A stretch of DNA of 64,000 nucleotides from Ensifer adhaerens (GCF_020035535.1 NZ_CP083349.1:2863501-2927500), one strand, 5' to 3'; numbered from the stretch's first letter, positions 25,821 through 34,607 are shown. Notes: generated by a model not told the origin, from the letters alone. Made by a program: numbers and translations.

Positions 25821-26918
25821 TTACTGCTGCAGCATTTCCGTCCAGGCGTCCTGGAACTGCTGGTCGAGTTCGGACGACGGGATCGGGTAAAGCTGGGTCT
25901 TCTTCAGGTATTCCGCCTGCTGGTCGAAGCGCAGCGCCGCCTTCTGCTGGTCGGTCAGATGCTCGCCCGCCTTGGCATTGGCCGGCATCGCCCAGTAGCA
26001 GGACGACGTCGCAAGCCGCGCCTGCCCCTCCGGGCTGACGATGTACTGCACGAACTTCAGCGCCAGGTCCTGCTTGGTCGAATCCTTCATGACGCCGATC
26101 GATTGTGCCCAGCGCACGGCGCCCTGCTCGGGGATGGTCCAGTCGAGGTTCGGCTTGTCGGCCGAGAGAACCGCGGTGATCCATTCACCGCCGCCGACGA
26201 GAATGTCGACTTCGCCGGTGGCAAGTGCGGTCTGCGAGGAGACGACGTCGCTCACCTGCTTGGAGACCGCGCGCATCGCCGCAAGCTTTTCCTTGATCGC
26301 CGGCATGTCGGTTTCGCTGAGCTCGGCAGTCTTCTTGCCGAGGCCAAGCCCGACGAGGCCGATCATCGGCAGGTAATAGTCATAGAGCGCGATGCGGCCC
26401 TTGTACTTGTCCGACCAGATGATCGACAGGTCCTGCATGTCCTTCGGGTCGACCTTGGTCTTGTCGTAGGAGATCGTGTTGTAACCAAACTTCTCGGTGA
26501 CGGCGTAGATCTTGCCGTCCTTGGTGTTGTTCGCCTCCATGCGCACTTCCGGGAAGATGTCGGCGGTCGGCAATGCGTCGGCCGGCATTTCGGCGAGGAG
26601 ATCGAGATCGATCGCCCGGTGCACGTCGACACCGTCGATGACGAGTACGTCCCAGTCTCCCGGCTGCGACTGGTCGAGGATCGAGAGCCCGGCCCCGGTG
26701 CCCTCATAGACCTTGACGTTCACCTTCACGTCGTTGGCCTTCTCGAACGGTTCGAGAAGCGCCGGATCGGTGTGGTCGCACCAGACGAGCGCATTGAGCT
26801 CCTCCTGCGCAAAGACGGGCGCCGGTGCGGCAACCGTCGACAGCGCAGCAATCGCGATTGCGGCCGTGGAAGAGAAAAAACGGCGCAGGCGCGCACCGTC
26901 ACGAACTGACTGCATCAT
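25821..26918 (-). CDS. Polyamine-type ABC transporter substrate-binding protein
   Basis: 365-residue periplasmic protein. It has an N-terminal signal (SSTAAIAIAALSTVAAPAPVFA) and a mature start EELNALVWCDHTDPALLEPF, as in PotD-like proteins that bind polyamines or related compounds. Two ATGs at 26918 and 26915 follow GAGGGCAACAGC. It is the first gene of the operon that now contains the deletion. Two dyads that match the neighbouring TetR regulator lie just upstream. Confidence 0.9.
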   Translation of the reverse strand: MMQSVRDGARLRRFFSSTAAIAIAALSTVAAPAPVFAQEELNALVWCDHTDPALLEPFEKANDVKVNVKVYEGTGAGLSILDQSQPGDWDVLVIDGVDVHRAIDLDLLAEMPADALPTADIFPEVRMEANNTKDGKIYAVTEKFGYNTISYDKTKVDPKDMQDLSIIWSDKYKGRIALYDYYLPMIGLVGLGLGKKTAELSETDMPAIKEKLAAMRAVSKQVSDVVSSQTALATGEVDILVGGGEWITAVLSADKPNLDWTIPEQGAVRWAQSIGVMKDSTKQDLALKFVQYIVSPEGQARLATSSCYWAMPANAKAGEHLTDQQKAALRFDQQAEYLKKTQLYPIPSSELDQQFQDAWTEMLQQ

Positions 26919-26968
26919 GCTGTTGCCCTCTTGTTTTGACGCTCGTTTCGGCGTCTTCAAAAAAAGAT

Positions 26969-27014
26969 TGAATGAATTCATTTTTTAAGTCAATCTCAAT
27001 TTTGAACCAATTCA
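26969..27014. promoter_or_regulatory. Twin TGAA-N4-TTCA operators between binding protein and TetR genes
   Basis: TGAATGAATTCA at 26969-26980 and TGAACCAATTCA at 27003-27014 share the dyad TGAA-N4-TTCA and lie 34 bp apart. They sit in the AT-rich divergent promoter region, the expected place for TetR operators. Confidence 0.65.
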
Positions 27015-27034
27015 TAATTCGGGGAAACACTGGA

Positions 27035-27652
27035 ATGACGGGACTGCGCGCACGGCAAAAGGCCGATCGCAACAGGCGAATTCTCGACGCCGCCGCCGCG
27101 CTCTTTCGCGAAGTCGGCTATGACAGCGCGCGCATCGAGGACATCGCCGAGCGCGCCGAGATTTCGGTCGGAACCTTCTACAATTACTATGAAAACAAGG
27201 GCGACATCCTGCTCGCGACCGTCTCGATGGAAGTCGAAGAGGTGCTCGCGGGCGGCGGATCGATCGTCGACAACCCACCGGCATCCGTGATGGGCGCCCT
27301 GGATGCCCTGATCGGCGAATATTACGACCACTCGCTCTACTATCTCAGCAAGGAAATGTGGCGGACAGCGATGGCGATCGCCATCCAGCAGCCGGAGAGC
27401 CCTTTCAGCAAGCGCTACACGGACCTTGATCGCCGGCTCTGCGCGCAGGTTTCAACGCTGATCCGCAAGCTGCAGGCCAAGAGAGTCGTCGCGCTTGATG
27501 TCGATGCAGAGGCGGTCGGCGAGATGTTCTTCAACAATCTCAACATGATGTTCACCGAGTTCGCCAAGCGCGAAACCATGACGCTCGACGATCTCAAGGC
27601 CCGGGTCTCACGCCAGAACCGCCCGCTTGCGACGTTGATCGCAGCACGCTGA
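27035..27652 (+). CDS. TetR/AcrR-family transcriptional regulator
   Basis: 205 residues. The N-terminal helix-turn-helix is ILDAAAALFREVGYDSARI then ISVGTFYNYYENKGDIL; the rest is an all-helical ligand domain with no closer match recognised. ATG at 27035 is preferred over upstream in-frame starts because TetR proteins begin shortly before the RRILDAA helix. It is divergent from the binding protein gene of the damaged ABC operon, and two matching dyads lie between them. Confidence 0.9.
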   Translation: MTGLRARQKADRNRRILDAAAALFREVGYDSARIEDIAERAEISVGTFYNYYENKGDILLATVSMEVEEVLAGGGSIVDNPPASVMGALDALIGEYYDHSLYYLSKEMWRTAMAIAIQQPESPFSKRYTDLDRRLCAQVSTLIRKLQAKRVVALDVDAEAVGEMFFNNLNMMFTEFAKRETMTLDDLKARVSRQNRPLATLIAAR

Positions 27653-27696
27653 CCATCACCAAAAATAAGCCGCGTTCGGCAAAAAGAGGGAACCCG

Positions 27697-28089
27697 ATGT
27701 CAGATCTCGAACAGGCGGTGCTTGTAGCCGCCGACCGGCTTGTCGCCGCCTTTGCCCGGCACGATCGCGCCGCCTACTTCTCGGCCTTTGCGCCCAATGC
27801 CACCTTCATCTTCCATACGCTCGACCGGCCGCTGAAGAGCCGGGCCGAGTACGAGGCGGAGTGGTCGCTTTGGGAAGAACGGGACGGTTTTCGCGTGCAC
27901 GCCTGCCGTTCGAGCGAGCGGAATGTTCAAAGGATGGGTGATATCGCCGTCTTCACCCACCGCGTCGAAACCGAACTGGAGTTCAACGGAGAGCCGACGA
28001 TCGCGGACGAGCGGGAAACGATCGTGTTCGAGCGGACATCGTCGGGAGAGTGGCTCGCCGTGCACGAGCATCTGTCACGGCAGAGCTGA
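27697..28089 (+). CDS. SnoaL/NTF2-like protein
   Basis: 130-residue cone-fold protein of the DUF4440/SnoaL_3 type: an N-terminal helix LVAAFARHDRAAYFSAFAPNATF then beta strands ending ERTSSGEWLAVHEHLS. Such proteins bind or turn over small molecules, but no catalytic set can be read here. It starts 44 bp after the TetR gene on the same strand, so they may be co-transcribed. Confidence 0.8.
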   Translation: MSDLEQAVLVAADRLVAAFARHDRAAYFSAFAPNATFIFHTLDRPLKSRAEYEAEWSLWEERDGFRVHACRSSERNVQRMGDIAVFTHRVETELEFNGEPTIADERETIVFERTSSGEWLAVHEHLSRQS

Positions 28090-28097
28090 GGCTGGCC

Positions 28098-28247
28098 TCA
28101 GAAGGCGCCGACAACGACGGCGCTGACGAAGGAAAAGGCGGCAACGATGGCGATTGCGTGCGGGACCAGATGAACGTGTGAGCGGCGTTGCGGTGCCGTC
28201 CCGTAGATTGAATAGCGGGACTGGATCATCGGTTTCGCAGCGTTCAT
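28098..28247 (-). CDS. Small single-pass membrane protein, 49 residues
   Basis: A 49-codon frame with ATG at 28247, preceded at good spacing by GGAGAGACGC. The basic N-terminal half (MNAAKPMIQSRYSIYG, then QRRSHVHLVPH) leads into one C-terminal hydrophobic helix, AIAIVAAFSFVSAVVVGAF, and a stop. This layout suggests an inner-membrane peptide with its N-terminus inside. Function unknown. It ends 8 bp from the convergent SnoaL-like gene. Confidence 0.65.
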   Translation of the reverse strand: MNAAKPMIQSRYSIYGTAPQRRSHVHLVPHAIAIVAAFSFVSAVVVGAF

Positions 28248-28382
28248 CGCGTCTCTCCGTTCCTGCGAGGGGCATCAGCCCATCGACTATCCTGTTCTCC
28301 TATATTCTCCATTGAGTTTGTAGATATTATTTTCCGCAAATTGCACAGATCGTAAAAAAATCAGTTCAGCGGGCGGACGCCA

Positions 28383-29297
28383 TCAATGCCGGTTGCGGTT
28401 GCGCTCCTTCAGATGCTTCGACCAGCTCTCGCTGAACCACGGCGTCAGCAGCGAAACGTCGGATGCGCGGTGCGAGCGCGTCAACGCGCTGTCCGCTTCG
28501 ACGCAGGTCCAGACCGTAAACGCGGTCAGCTCATGCTTGCCGAACGTCTGAATCAGCGGAATGTCTGCCGCATCGCGACCCCGGGCAACGGCGATGCGGC
28601 CAGCCCGCCGTTGGTTGTTCTTGGCGTCGAAGGTGTGCCACCGGTCGCCGAGGAAGACTTCGAACCAGGCGTTGAAATCCATCGGCGCCGGATTTTCGCT
28701 TTTCGGAACGTCGGCCATGTAGCCGTTCACATAGCGCGCCGGCATGTTCATGCAGCGGCAGAAGGTTATGGCGAGATGGGCATAGTCGCGGCTGACGCCG
28801 ACGCGATCCTCATGAGCCTCGAGCGCCGTGCGCATCGCCTGGGCATAGCCATAGCTGAAGACCAGTCGCTCGTGCACATAGTCCGAGATTGCCTGAACGC
28901 GATCCCATCCGGCCGGCACATCGCCGAAGAGCCGCCAGGCGAGCGCGCCCAGCCGGTCCGTTTCGCAGTAACGGCTGGCGGCAAGGTAGGGTAGCCACGC
29001 TGCCGGCAGATTTTCGACAGGGACCGCTCCCGCCAGGGGATCGGAGGCATCGAGCTTGCCGTCGTCCTCGATAACGGCATCGTAGGAGAGCTTGAAGTCG
29101 CCTTCCGGCGCCGTCATCCGCAGGCAGGTGTTGCCGTGCGGATCGGTGATCTGTTCCATCCTCACCAGCGGCATGGACAGCGGGCCATGCTCGCGACAAA
29201 GCGCACCCCGTCGCTCCGGCACGACGGAAAGGTAGGTCATCATCGGAGTCGGCTGCGGACAACGAATGCCGATTTCATAGCCAAAACGCACGAACAT
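28383..29297 (-). CDS. Transglutaminase-like protein lacking catalytic Cys and His
   Basis: 304 residues with the N-terminal beta-rich region (MFVRFGYEIGIRCPQPTPMM) and transglutaminase-like core of a bacterial family. The usual GVCRD reads GVSRD here, with S169 (codon AGC) for the nucleophile. The usual HAW reads NAW, with N209 for the catalytic histidine. D224 (RWHTFD) remains. Thus cysteine protease or transamidase chemistry is unlikely, and a binding role is more probable. The start at 29297 is fixed by a strong GGAGG. The gene stands alone, downstream of puuB on the same strand. Confidence 0.85.
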   Translation of the reverse strand: MFVRFGYEIGIRCPQPTPMMTYLSVVPERRGALCREHGPLSMPLVRMEQITDPHGNTCLRMTAPEGDFKLSYDAVIEDDGKLDASDPLAGAVPVENLPAAWLPYLAASRYCETDRLGALAWRLFGDVPAGWDRVQAISDYVHERLVFSYGYAQAMRTALEAHEDRVGVSRDYAHLAITFCRCMNMPARYVNGYMADVPKSENPAPMDFNAWFEVFLGDRWHTFDAKNNQRRAGRIAVARGRDAADIPLIQTFGKHELTAFTVWTCVEADSALTRSHRASDVSLLTPWFSESWSKHLKERNRNRH

Positions 29298-29575
29298 CTC
29301 AGACCTCCAAGATCGATGGGGAACGGTCGGCTCCCCCTCTGCCCTGCCCGCCCAGAAAACGCAGGCCTTCCTTGGTATCCGTATGCGAAGGGAACCGCGC
29401 AGGCGGCCCTCAGATGCAAGCAAATGCATGCAGGCTGCGCCCTTCGGCGGGCGCGCCGATGTTGATGGGCCGATACTAGCGCATCAGGCAACTGGACGGT
29501 ATCGCGTCAGGCGCGAAAACGACGCTCTGCCCACGCGCGACACGGTCCTTGCGGCAGACGATAGTGGCCGACCGC

Positions 29576-30886
29576 CTATAGCCCGACGGCATCCTTGAAC
29601 TGGTACCACCAGGAGCCGATCGTCGAATATTGCGCACGGAACATGCGCCCGCCCGGGAACGGATACCAGGGCAGTTTCTCGAAGACGTCGTAACGCGTGG
29701 TGTCACCATCGATCGCCTCGGCGAGCGTGCGGCCGAAGAGATGCGAGCCGGTGACGCCGTGGCCGCTGTAGCCGTGGGCAAAATAGGTATTGGAGCCGAT
29801 GCGGCCCATCTGCGGCACGCGGGTGAAGGAGAGCGCAAAATTGCCGCTCCAGGCATAGTCTATCTTCACGCCCTTGAGTTCTGGGAACACCTTTTCGAGA
29901 TTGGGCTTGAGCTTGGCGACCACATCGGCCGGGTCGGTACCGCCATAAACGGTGCCGCCGCCGAAGATCATGCGCTTGTCGGCGGACAGGCGGAAATAAT
30001 CGAGGATGTAGCGCACGTCCTCAACGCACATGTCGCTGGGGATCAGCGATTGGGCAAGTTCTTCGCCAAGCGGCGCCGTGGTGATCATCTGAGTCGAGAC
30101 CGGCATGACGCGCGAAACGAGCTTCGGCACCGCGTCGCCGAGATAGGCATTGCCGCAGAGCACGACGATGCGCGCCGAGACTTCGCCACCTTCGGTGTAG
30201 ACCGTCGGCCGCGCCGCTTCGTGGTCGACCCGTGTCACCGGCGACTGTTCGTAGATCGTGCCGCCGATGCTTTCGAAAGCGCGCGCCTCGCCCAGCACCA
30301 GATTGAGCGGATGCATGTGGCCGCCGGTCGTATCGAGCATGCCACCGCAATAGGCGTCCGACTTGACGAGCTTGCCGAGCGCGTCGCGGTCGAGAAGCTG
30401 GTGATCGTCCATGCCATATTTGCGCCAGAGCGCCTGCTTGGCTTCGAGCTCCTTCATATGCGCCGGGGTATAGGCGGCGTAGATATTGCCCGGCTTCAGG
30501 TCGCACTCGATCTGGTACTGGCTGACGAGGCGACGAATGATCTTGCCGCCTTCCTGCACCAGCCCGCCGACGAAACGCGCCGCGTCCTCGCCGTAGCGGC
30601 GCTGGATCGTCGCGAGACTGGCGTTGAGGCCGTTGACGACCTGGCCGCCATTGCGGCCCGAAGCGCCCCAGCCGACCTGAGCCCCTTCGATGACGACGAC
30701 CTTGTAGCCTTTTTCCGCAAGGTGGATCGCCGTCGACAGGCCGGAATAGCCGGCACCGACGACGCAGATATCGGTCTCGACCCGGCCCTGAAGCCGGACC
30801 GGCGTGCGGACGATGTTGCGGGACGCGGCATAGTAGCTGGTCGGGTAGCTGCCGTCGCCGGCATAGGATTTCTGTTTCGTAAGCAT
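29576..30886 (-). CDS. puuB: Gamma-glutamylputrescine oxidoreductase-like FAD protein
   Basis: 436-residue DAO-family flavoprotein that oxidises gamma-glutamylputrescine to gamma-glutamyl-aminobutyraldehyde with peroxide release. The FAD site is DICVVGAGYSGLSTAIHLAE near residue 40. The following GASGRNGGQVVNG block is characteristic of PuuB/OrdL proteins. The C-terminal YFAHGYSGHGVTGSHLFG closes the flavin site. The start at 30886 gives a TGATG overlap with the puuA-like gene, so the two are translated together. Other N-alkylated substrates remain possible. Confidence 0.9.
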   Translation of the reverse strand: MLTKQKSYAGDGSYPTSYYAASRNIVRTPVRLQGRVETDICVVGAGYSGLSTAIHLAEKGYKVVVIEGAQVGWGASGRNGGQVVNGLNASLATIQRRYGEDAARFVGGLVQEGGKIIRRLVSQYQIECDLKPGNIYAAYTPAHMKELEAKQALWRKYGMDDHQLLDRDALGKLVKSDAYCGGMLDTTGGHMHPLNLVLGEARAFESIGGTIYEQSPVTRVDHEAARPTVYTEGGEVSARIVVLCGNAYLGDAVPKLVSRVMPVSTQMITTAPLGEELAQSLIPSDMCVEDVRYILDYFRLSADKRMIFGGGTVYGGTDPADVVAKLKPNLEKVFPELKGVKIDYAWSGNFALSFTRVPQMGRIGSNTYFAHGYSGHGVTGSHLFGRTLAEAIDGDTTRYDVFEKLPWYPFPGGRMFRAQYSTIGSWWYQFKDAVGL

Positions 30887-32253
30887 CAGACGATTTCCAG
30901 ATAGGCGCTGAATTCGTAGTCCGTGACCTGCTCGGCAAAGCCTGCGATTTCCTGGCGTTTGCAGGCGATCAGCATCGAGCGCAGTACGGGATCGAAAATC
31001 TCGGCGGCAATCGGTCCGGCCTCGAAGGTATCGACCGCTTGCCCCCAATCCGAGGGAATTTTGGGCAATTTCTCCGCTGCATAGGCCCGCCCAGAAACCG
31101 GCGCCGGCGGCTTCCACTTGTTGCGGATGCCGACGAGTGCTGCGCCAAGGATCGCGGCGACGACGAGATAGGGATTGGCATCTGCGCCTGCGACACGATG
31201 CTCGATGCGGCGCGCATTGGGGTTGCCGCCGGGGATACGGATTGCCGAGGTGCGGTTCTCATAACCCCAGCAGACGGCGGTCGGCGCGTGCGTATCGGGA
31301 CGCAGCCGCCGGTAGGAATTGAAATGCGGGGCAAAGAGCAGCGTCGTCTCGGCCATGCCGCGGAGCAGTCCGGCGACAGCGTTCTTCAGGATAGGCGATC
31401 CTTCGTCACTGCCATCGTTGAAGACGTTGTTGCCCTCTTCGTCGAGCAGGCTGAAATGGATGTGCAGGCCATTGCCAGAGCGGGTGCCATAGGGCTTCGC
31501 CATGAAGGTCGCGGCAAGGCCATGCTTGCGCGCCACGCCCTTGACGATGCGCTTGAAGAAGATCGCGTCATCGGCCGCTTTCAGCGGATCGTCGGTGTGC
31601 AAGAGGTTTATCTCGAACTGGCCGATGCCGTTTTCGGCAATTGCCGCATCCGCCGGCACGTTCTGCCGGGCGCATTCCTTGTAGACGTCGGAGAAGAACT
31701 CACCGAAATCGTCGAGCTCGTCGATGGACAGGATCGCATCGGAATCGAGCCGCTTGCCGGTATAGGGTGAGATCGGCGGCACCGCGCTGTCAGGCTCCGG
31801 ATCGATCAGGTAGAACTCCAGCTCCGTCGCGACGACGGGGCGAAGGCCGAGCTCCTTGTACTCACGCACGATGGCTGCCAGCGCCTGGCGCGGATCGGCG
31901 AGGAACGGCTTACCGTCTTCGAGCTGCAGCCAGAGCGGCACCAGCGCGCTCGGCCGCGAGGTCCAGTTGACCGGCAATGCGCCGCGGCCGGTGACGCCGC
32001 AGATGCCGTCACGGTCGCCGCTCGCAAATACCTGCTCGCTGTTGATGATATCCTCGCCCCACACGTCGACGCCGACGATGGACAACGGCATGCGGATGCC
32101 ACCGCCGAGCACCTTTGCGGCCTGTTCCACCGGCACGCGTTTCCCCCGCATGATGCCATTGAGGTCGCAGACCACGGCCTGAATGCTTTCGATCGGCCCG
32201 TTCTGCTCGAGCCATGCCTTGAATGCGCTGGGATCTTCCGCGTCGAGCGACAT
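30886..32253 (-). CDS. puuA: Gamma-glutamylputrescine synthetase (glutamine synthetase family)
   Basis: 455-residue GS-type ligase, ATP-dependent joining of glutamate to putrescine as first step of the Puu pathway. Metal and glutamate-site blocks are ELEFYLID, GQFEINLLH, NGLHIHFSL and the late RIPGGNPNARRIEHR segment with ADANPYLVVAA. The short N-terminal domain and the pairing with puuB point to PuuA rather than GlnA. The adenylylation-site tyrosine region of GlnA is not seen. A TGTGATCACA dyad lies 17 bp before the start, and a divergent GntR gene is adjacent. Confidence 0.9.
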   Translation of the reverse strand: MSLDAEDPSAFKAWLEQNGPIESIQAVVCDLNGIMRGKRVPVEQAAKVLGGGIRMPLSIVGVDVWGEDIINSEQVFASGDRDGICGVTGRGALPVNWTSRPSALVPLWLQLEDGKPFLADPRQALAAIVREYKELGLRPVVATELEFYLIDPEPDSAVPPISPYTGKRLDSDAILSIDELDDFGEFFSDVYKECARQNVPADAAIAENGIGQFEINLLHTDDPLKAADDAIFFKRIVKGVARKHGLAATFMAKPYGTRSGNGLHIHFSLLDEEGNNVFNDGSDEGSPILKNAVAGLLRGMAETTLLFAPHFNSYRRLRPDTHAPTAVCWGYENRTSAIRIPGGNPNARRIEHRVAGADANPYLVVAAILGAALVGIRNKWKPPAPVSGRAYAAEKLPKIPSDWGQAVDTFEAGPIAAEIFDPVLRSMLIACKRQEIAGFAEQVTDYEFSAYLEIV

Positions 32254-32269
32254 ATCGCAAATCTCTTTT

Positions 32270-32279
32270 TGTGATCACA
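32270..32279. promoter_or_regulatory. Palindrome TGTGATCACA before puuA
   Basis: A perfect 10-bp dyad of the TGT-N4-ACA kind used by GntR/FCD regulators. It lies between the puuA start and a TTGACA-containing stretch, and probably serves the divergent GntR protein. Confidence 0.5.
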
Positions 32280-32364
32280 TTTTCAGATTGTTGACATAAT
32301 TCAGGAATTGGAGTCAAGCATGAGCGATGCTATCAGGCGTTTGACGTAGAGCGGCATGCAGGAA

Positions 32365-32395
32365 AGTGAATGCGGGTCTCCGCCCGCATCGCACT
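32365..32395. repeat. Hairpin repeat with ATGCGGG/CCCGCAT core
   Basis: ATGCGGG (32370-32376) and CCCGCAT (32383-32389) form the core, flanked by AGTG and CACT. The same core occurs at 42977-42997, so this is one copy of a dispersed palindromic repeat. Confidence 0.6.
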
Positions 32396-32474
32396 CGTAA
32401 CGATAAGTAAGGATCGCAATGACCAGGGCCGAACAGACCCAGGATCATCGCAACGGGCAGAAGGACAGGCGCTC

Positions 32475-33167
32475 TTGAAACCCCTTGTTTTGCCGCCACT
32501 TGCGCGACCCGACGGCATGACCACCCATGACTATGCATTCCACCGTCTGCGACAGGCGATCATGGTCGGCGCGTTCCGCCCCGGCACCTCGGTCACTATC
32601 CGCGGCCTGGCCGAAGCGCTCGAAAGCAGCCCGACACCGGTGCGCGAGGCCCTGCGCCAACTGACCTCCATCGGCGCGCTGCAATTTCTGGAAAACCGCC
32701 GCATCGTCGTGCCGCACATCACGCCTGCCCGTTTCGAGGAACTGATCTCGCTGCGCATCGCACTCGAAAGCCATGCCGCGCGCCGCGCCGTCGCCCATCT
32801 TTCCGAGCGCCAGATTGAAAAGATCACGGCGATCGATGACAGCATCGAGACGGAGATCCGTGGAGGTGACAAGGTGGCGGCGTTGATCGCCAACCAGGCG
32901 TTCCACCGCATGATCTATACGGCCAACCCCGATCCGGTCGCCATGCCGCTGATCGAGAGCGTCTGGTTGCAACTCGGGCCTATTCTCGGCATCGCCATGG
33001 AACATGTCACCGAGCTCTATGTGGTGGATCGCCACCGCGAGGCGATCGAGGCACTGAGACGGCGCGATGAGCAGGCCGCCGCCGATGCGATCGCCGCCGA
33101 CATCCGGGAAGGCATCGGCGGCTTCGACCAGCAGGCGGTGGCGCGGCTGCTACGATTGGCCGCCTGA
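32475..33167 (+). CDS. GntR-family regulator with FCD domain
   Basis: About 230 residues: N-terminal winged helix (DYAFHRLRQAIMVGAFRPG, TPVREALRQL) and an all-helical FCD effector domain with conserved metal-site residues (ESHAARRAV; FHRMIY). TTG at 32475 has AAGGA 9 nt upstream and gives MKPLVLPPLARPDG before the first helix; ATG at 32517 is an alternative lacking a ribosome site. It is divergent from puuA-puuB and likely represses them in response to putrescine or a derivative. A 21-bp dyad lies just downstream. Confidence 0.87.
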   Translation: MKPLVLPPLARPDGMTTHDYAFHRLRQAIMVGAFRPGTSVTIRGLAEALESSPTPVREALRQLTSIGALQFLENRRIVVPHITPARFEELISLRIALESHAARRAVAHLSERQIEKITAIDDSIETEIRGGDKVAALIANQAFHRMIYTANPDPVAMPLIESVWLQLGPILGIAMEHVTELYVVDRHREAIEALRRRDEQAAADAIAADIREGIGGFDQQAVARLLRLAA

Positions 33168-33195
33168 GCCACCCACATCATGCCGCATAGGCACA

Positions 33196-33216
33196 AATTT
33201 TAGTGTGACTAAAATT
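33196..33216. promoter_or_regulatory. 21-bp perfect operator-like dyad AATTTTAGT-GTG-ACTAAAATT
   Basis: Nine-base arms with a 3-bp spacer. The TAGT-N3-ACTA centre fits GntR-family half-site spacing. TTGACA follows at 33222-33227, so the dyad could control a promoter for the downstream peptidase gene. Confidence 0.6.
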
Positions 33217-33503
33217 CCATATTGACAACGCCAGAGTCCGACACCAAAGTCGTGCAAATACAAACGCATAGTGACGGGAAGCGCGCAGCCTTCCGGACTA
33301 TGCTCGTGCATTCGAGGGGGAGGAGTCCGCTTGAAGAGCCAAAGAGCCACATCCCGGGGCAGCACCTGCACCGATCCCAGGCATTCCCCGTAACCGCCCC
33401 TTCGCGCTGAAACGTCCAGCGCCTCTGTTTCGTCCGTCGATGAGCGCACTGTTGCGTCAACGGCGTGCGCATCTCATTTCCTCAAACCAGAATTGGACCC
33501 CCC
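33217..33503. other. Leader region without a recognisable gene
   Basis: The 336-bp gap between the GntR and M24 peptidase genes holds the dyad at 33196 and a TTGACA at 33222. GGGGGAGGAG at about 33318-33327 is followed by a 20-codon TTG-started frame at 33333 (MKSQRATSRG...). No good -10 box at normal spacing was seen. The tiny frame is not supported beyond its ribosome site; a long 5' leader for the peptidase is the simplest reading. Confidence 0.35.
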
Positions 33504-34607
33504 ATGAACGAACTCACCAAGACCCGTTTTGCCGCGCTCCGCCGCAAGATGGCCGAAGGCAATGTCGGCCTGATCGCGCTCGCGCCGGGATCGCATATGG
33601 ATTGGCTGATCGGCTACCATCCGCATCCGGACGAGCGGCCCTGCCTGCTTTTGATCGGTCCGGAAAAGGAAGCCTTCCTGATGCCGGCGCTCAACGCCGA
33701 GGGCACGCGTGAGCACACCGACATCGCCTTCCACAACTGGGCAGATGACCTTGGCCCGGCCGCTGCCCTTTCCGCCGCGCTCGCCGATGTCGGCGCCGAA
33801 AAGCCCGGCCGGGTCGTGCTCGACGAAACCATGCGCGCCGATTTCGCGCTACTGCTCATCGATGCGCTGCCTGCGGATACCGCCCGCGAATTCACGCCGG
33901 CAACGCTCGGCAGCCTGCGCATGCGCAAGGATAAAAGTGAATACGCCCTGCTGAAGATGAATGCCGGCATCGCCGATCGCGCCATGCAGGCGGCGTTTTC
34001 CAAGATCCGCCCGGGCATGACCGAGAAGGAGCTGGCTGCCGAAATCCGCGGACACTTCGCCTCGGAAGGCGCGGCACCGGCCTTCTGGATCGTCGGCGCC
34101 GGCGGCAATGGCGCTTTCCCGCATCACTCGGCCAGCGAGCGGGTGATCGAGGAAGGCGATGCCGTGGTCATCGACATCGGCGGCCGCAAGCAGGGTTTCC
34201 CGAGCGACATCACCCGCATGGCGATCGTCGGCCGCGCGCCCGAGGGATACGGGCAGATCCACACCATCGTTGAAAAGGCCGTACAAGCGGCGATGAAGGC
34301 AGCACGCCCGGGCGTCCTCGCCAAGGAAGTCGACGCCGCCGCCCGCAAGGTGATCAGCGATGCCGGCTACGGCGAATACTTCGTGCACCGCACCGGCCAC
34401 GGCATGGGCATCGACGGCCACGAGCCGCCTTACATCACCGCGACTTCGGAAACCGTTCTTGAAGAAGGCATGGTCTTCTCGATCGAGCCCGGCATCTACC
34501 TACCCGGCCGCTTCGGCATCCGGCTTGAGGATATCGTGATCCTGCGCGAGGACGGGCCGGAGGTTCTTTCCTCCCTGCCTCGCGACGTTCACGTCGCCCG
34601 GGTCTGA
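33504..34607 (+). CDS. M24-family metallopeptidase (Xaa-Pro aminopeptidase type)
   Basis: 367 residues: a creatinase-like N-terminal domain and a C-terminal pita-bread domain with all five metal ligands, D224 (VIDIGG), D235 (SDITR), H299 (TGHGMG), E328 (SIEPGIY) and E342 (RLEDIV). These fit a two-metal Xaa-Pro aminopeptidase or dipeptidase. Start ATG at 33504 gives MNELTKTRFAALRR; no strong ribosome site precedes it. Intracellular, no signal peptide. A terminator follows. Confidence 0.9.
   Translation: MNELTKTRFAALRRKMAEGNVGLIALAPGSHMDWLIGYHPHPDERPCLLLIGPEKEAFLMPALNAEGTREHTDIAFHNWADDLGPAAALSAALADVGAEKPGRVVLDETMRADFALLLIDALPADTAREFTPATLGSLRMRKDKSEYALLKMNAGIADRAMQAAFSKIRPGMTEKELAAEIRGHFASEGAAPAFWIVGAGGNGAFPHHSASERVIEEGDAVVIDIGGRKQGFPSDITRMAIVGRAPEGYGQIHTIVEKAVQAAMKAARPGVLAKEVDAAARKVISDAGYGEYFVHRTGHGMGIDGHEPPYITATSETVLEEGMVFSIEPGIYLPGRFGIRLEDIVILREDGPEVLSSLPRDVHVARV

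Noticed and set aside
33333..33395. 20-codon TTG-started frame after GGGGGAGGAG
   Set aside because: Too short, no recognisable leader-peptide pattern and no conservation evidence; noted only within the leader region.
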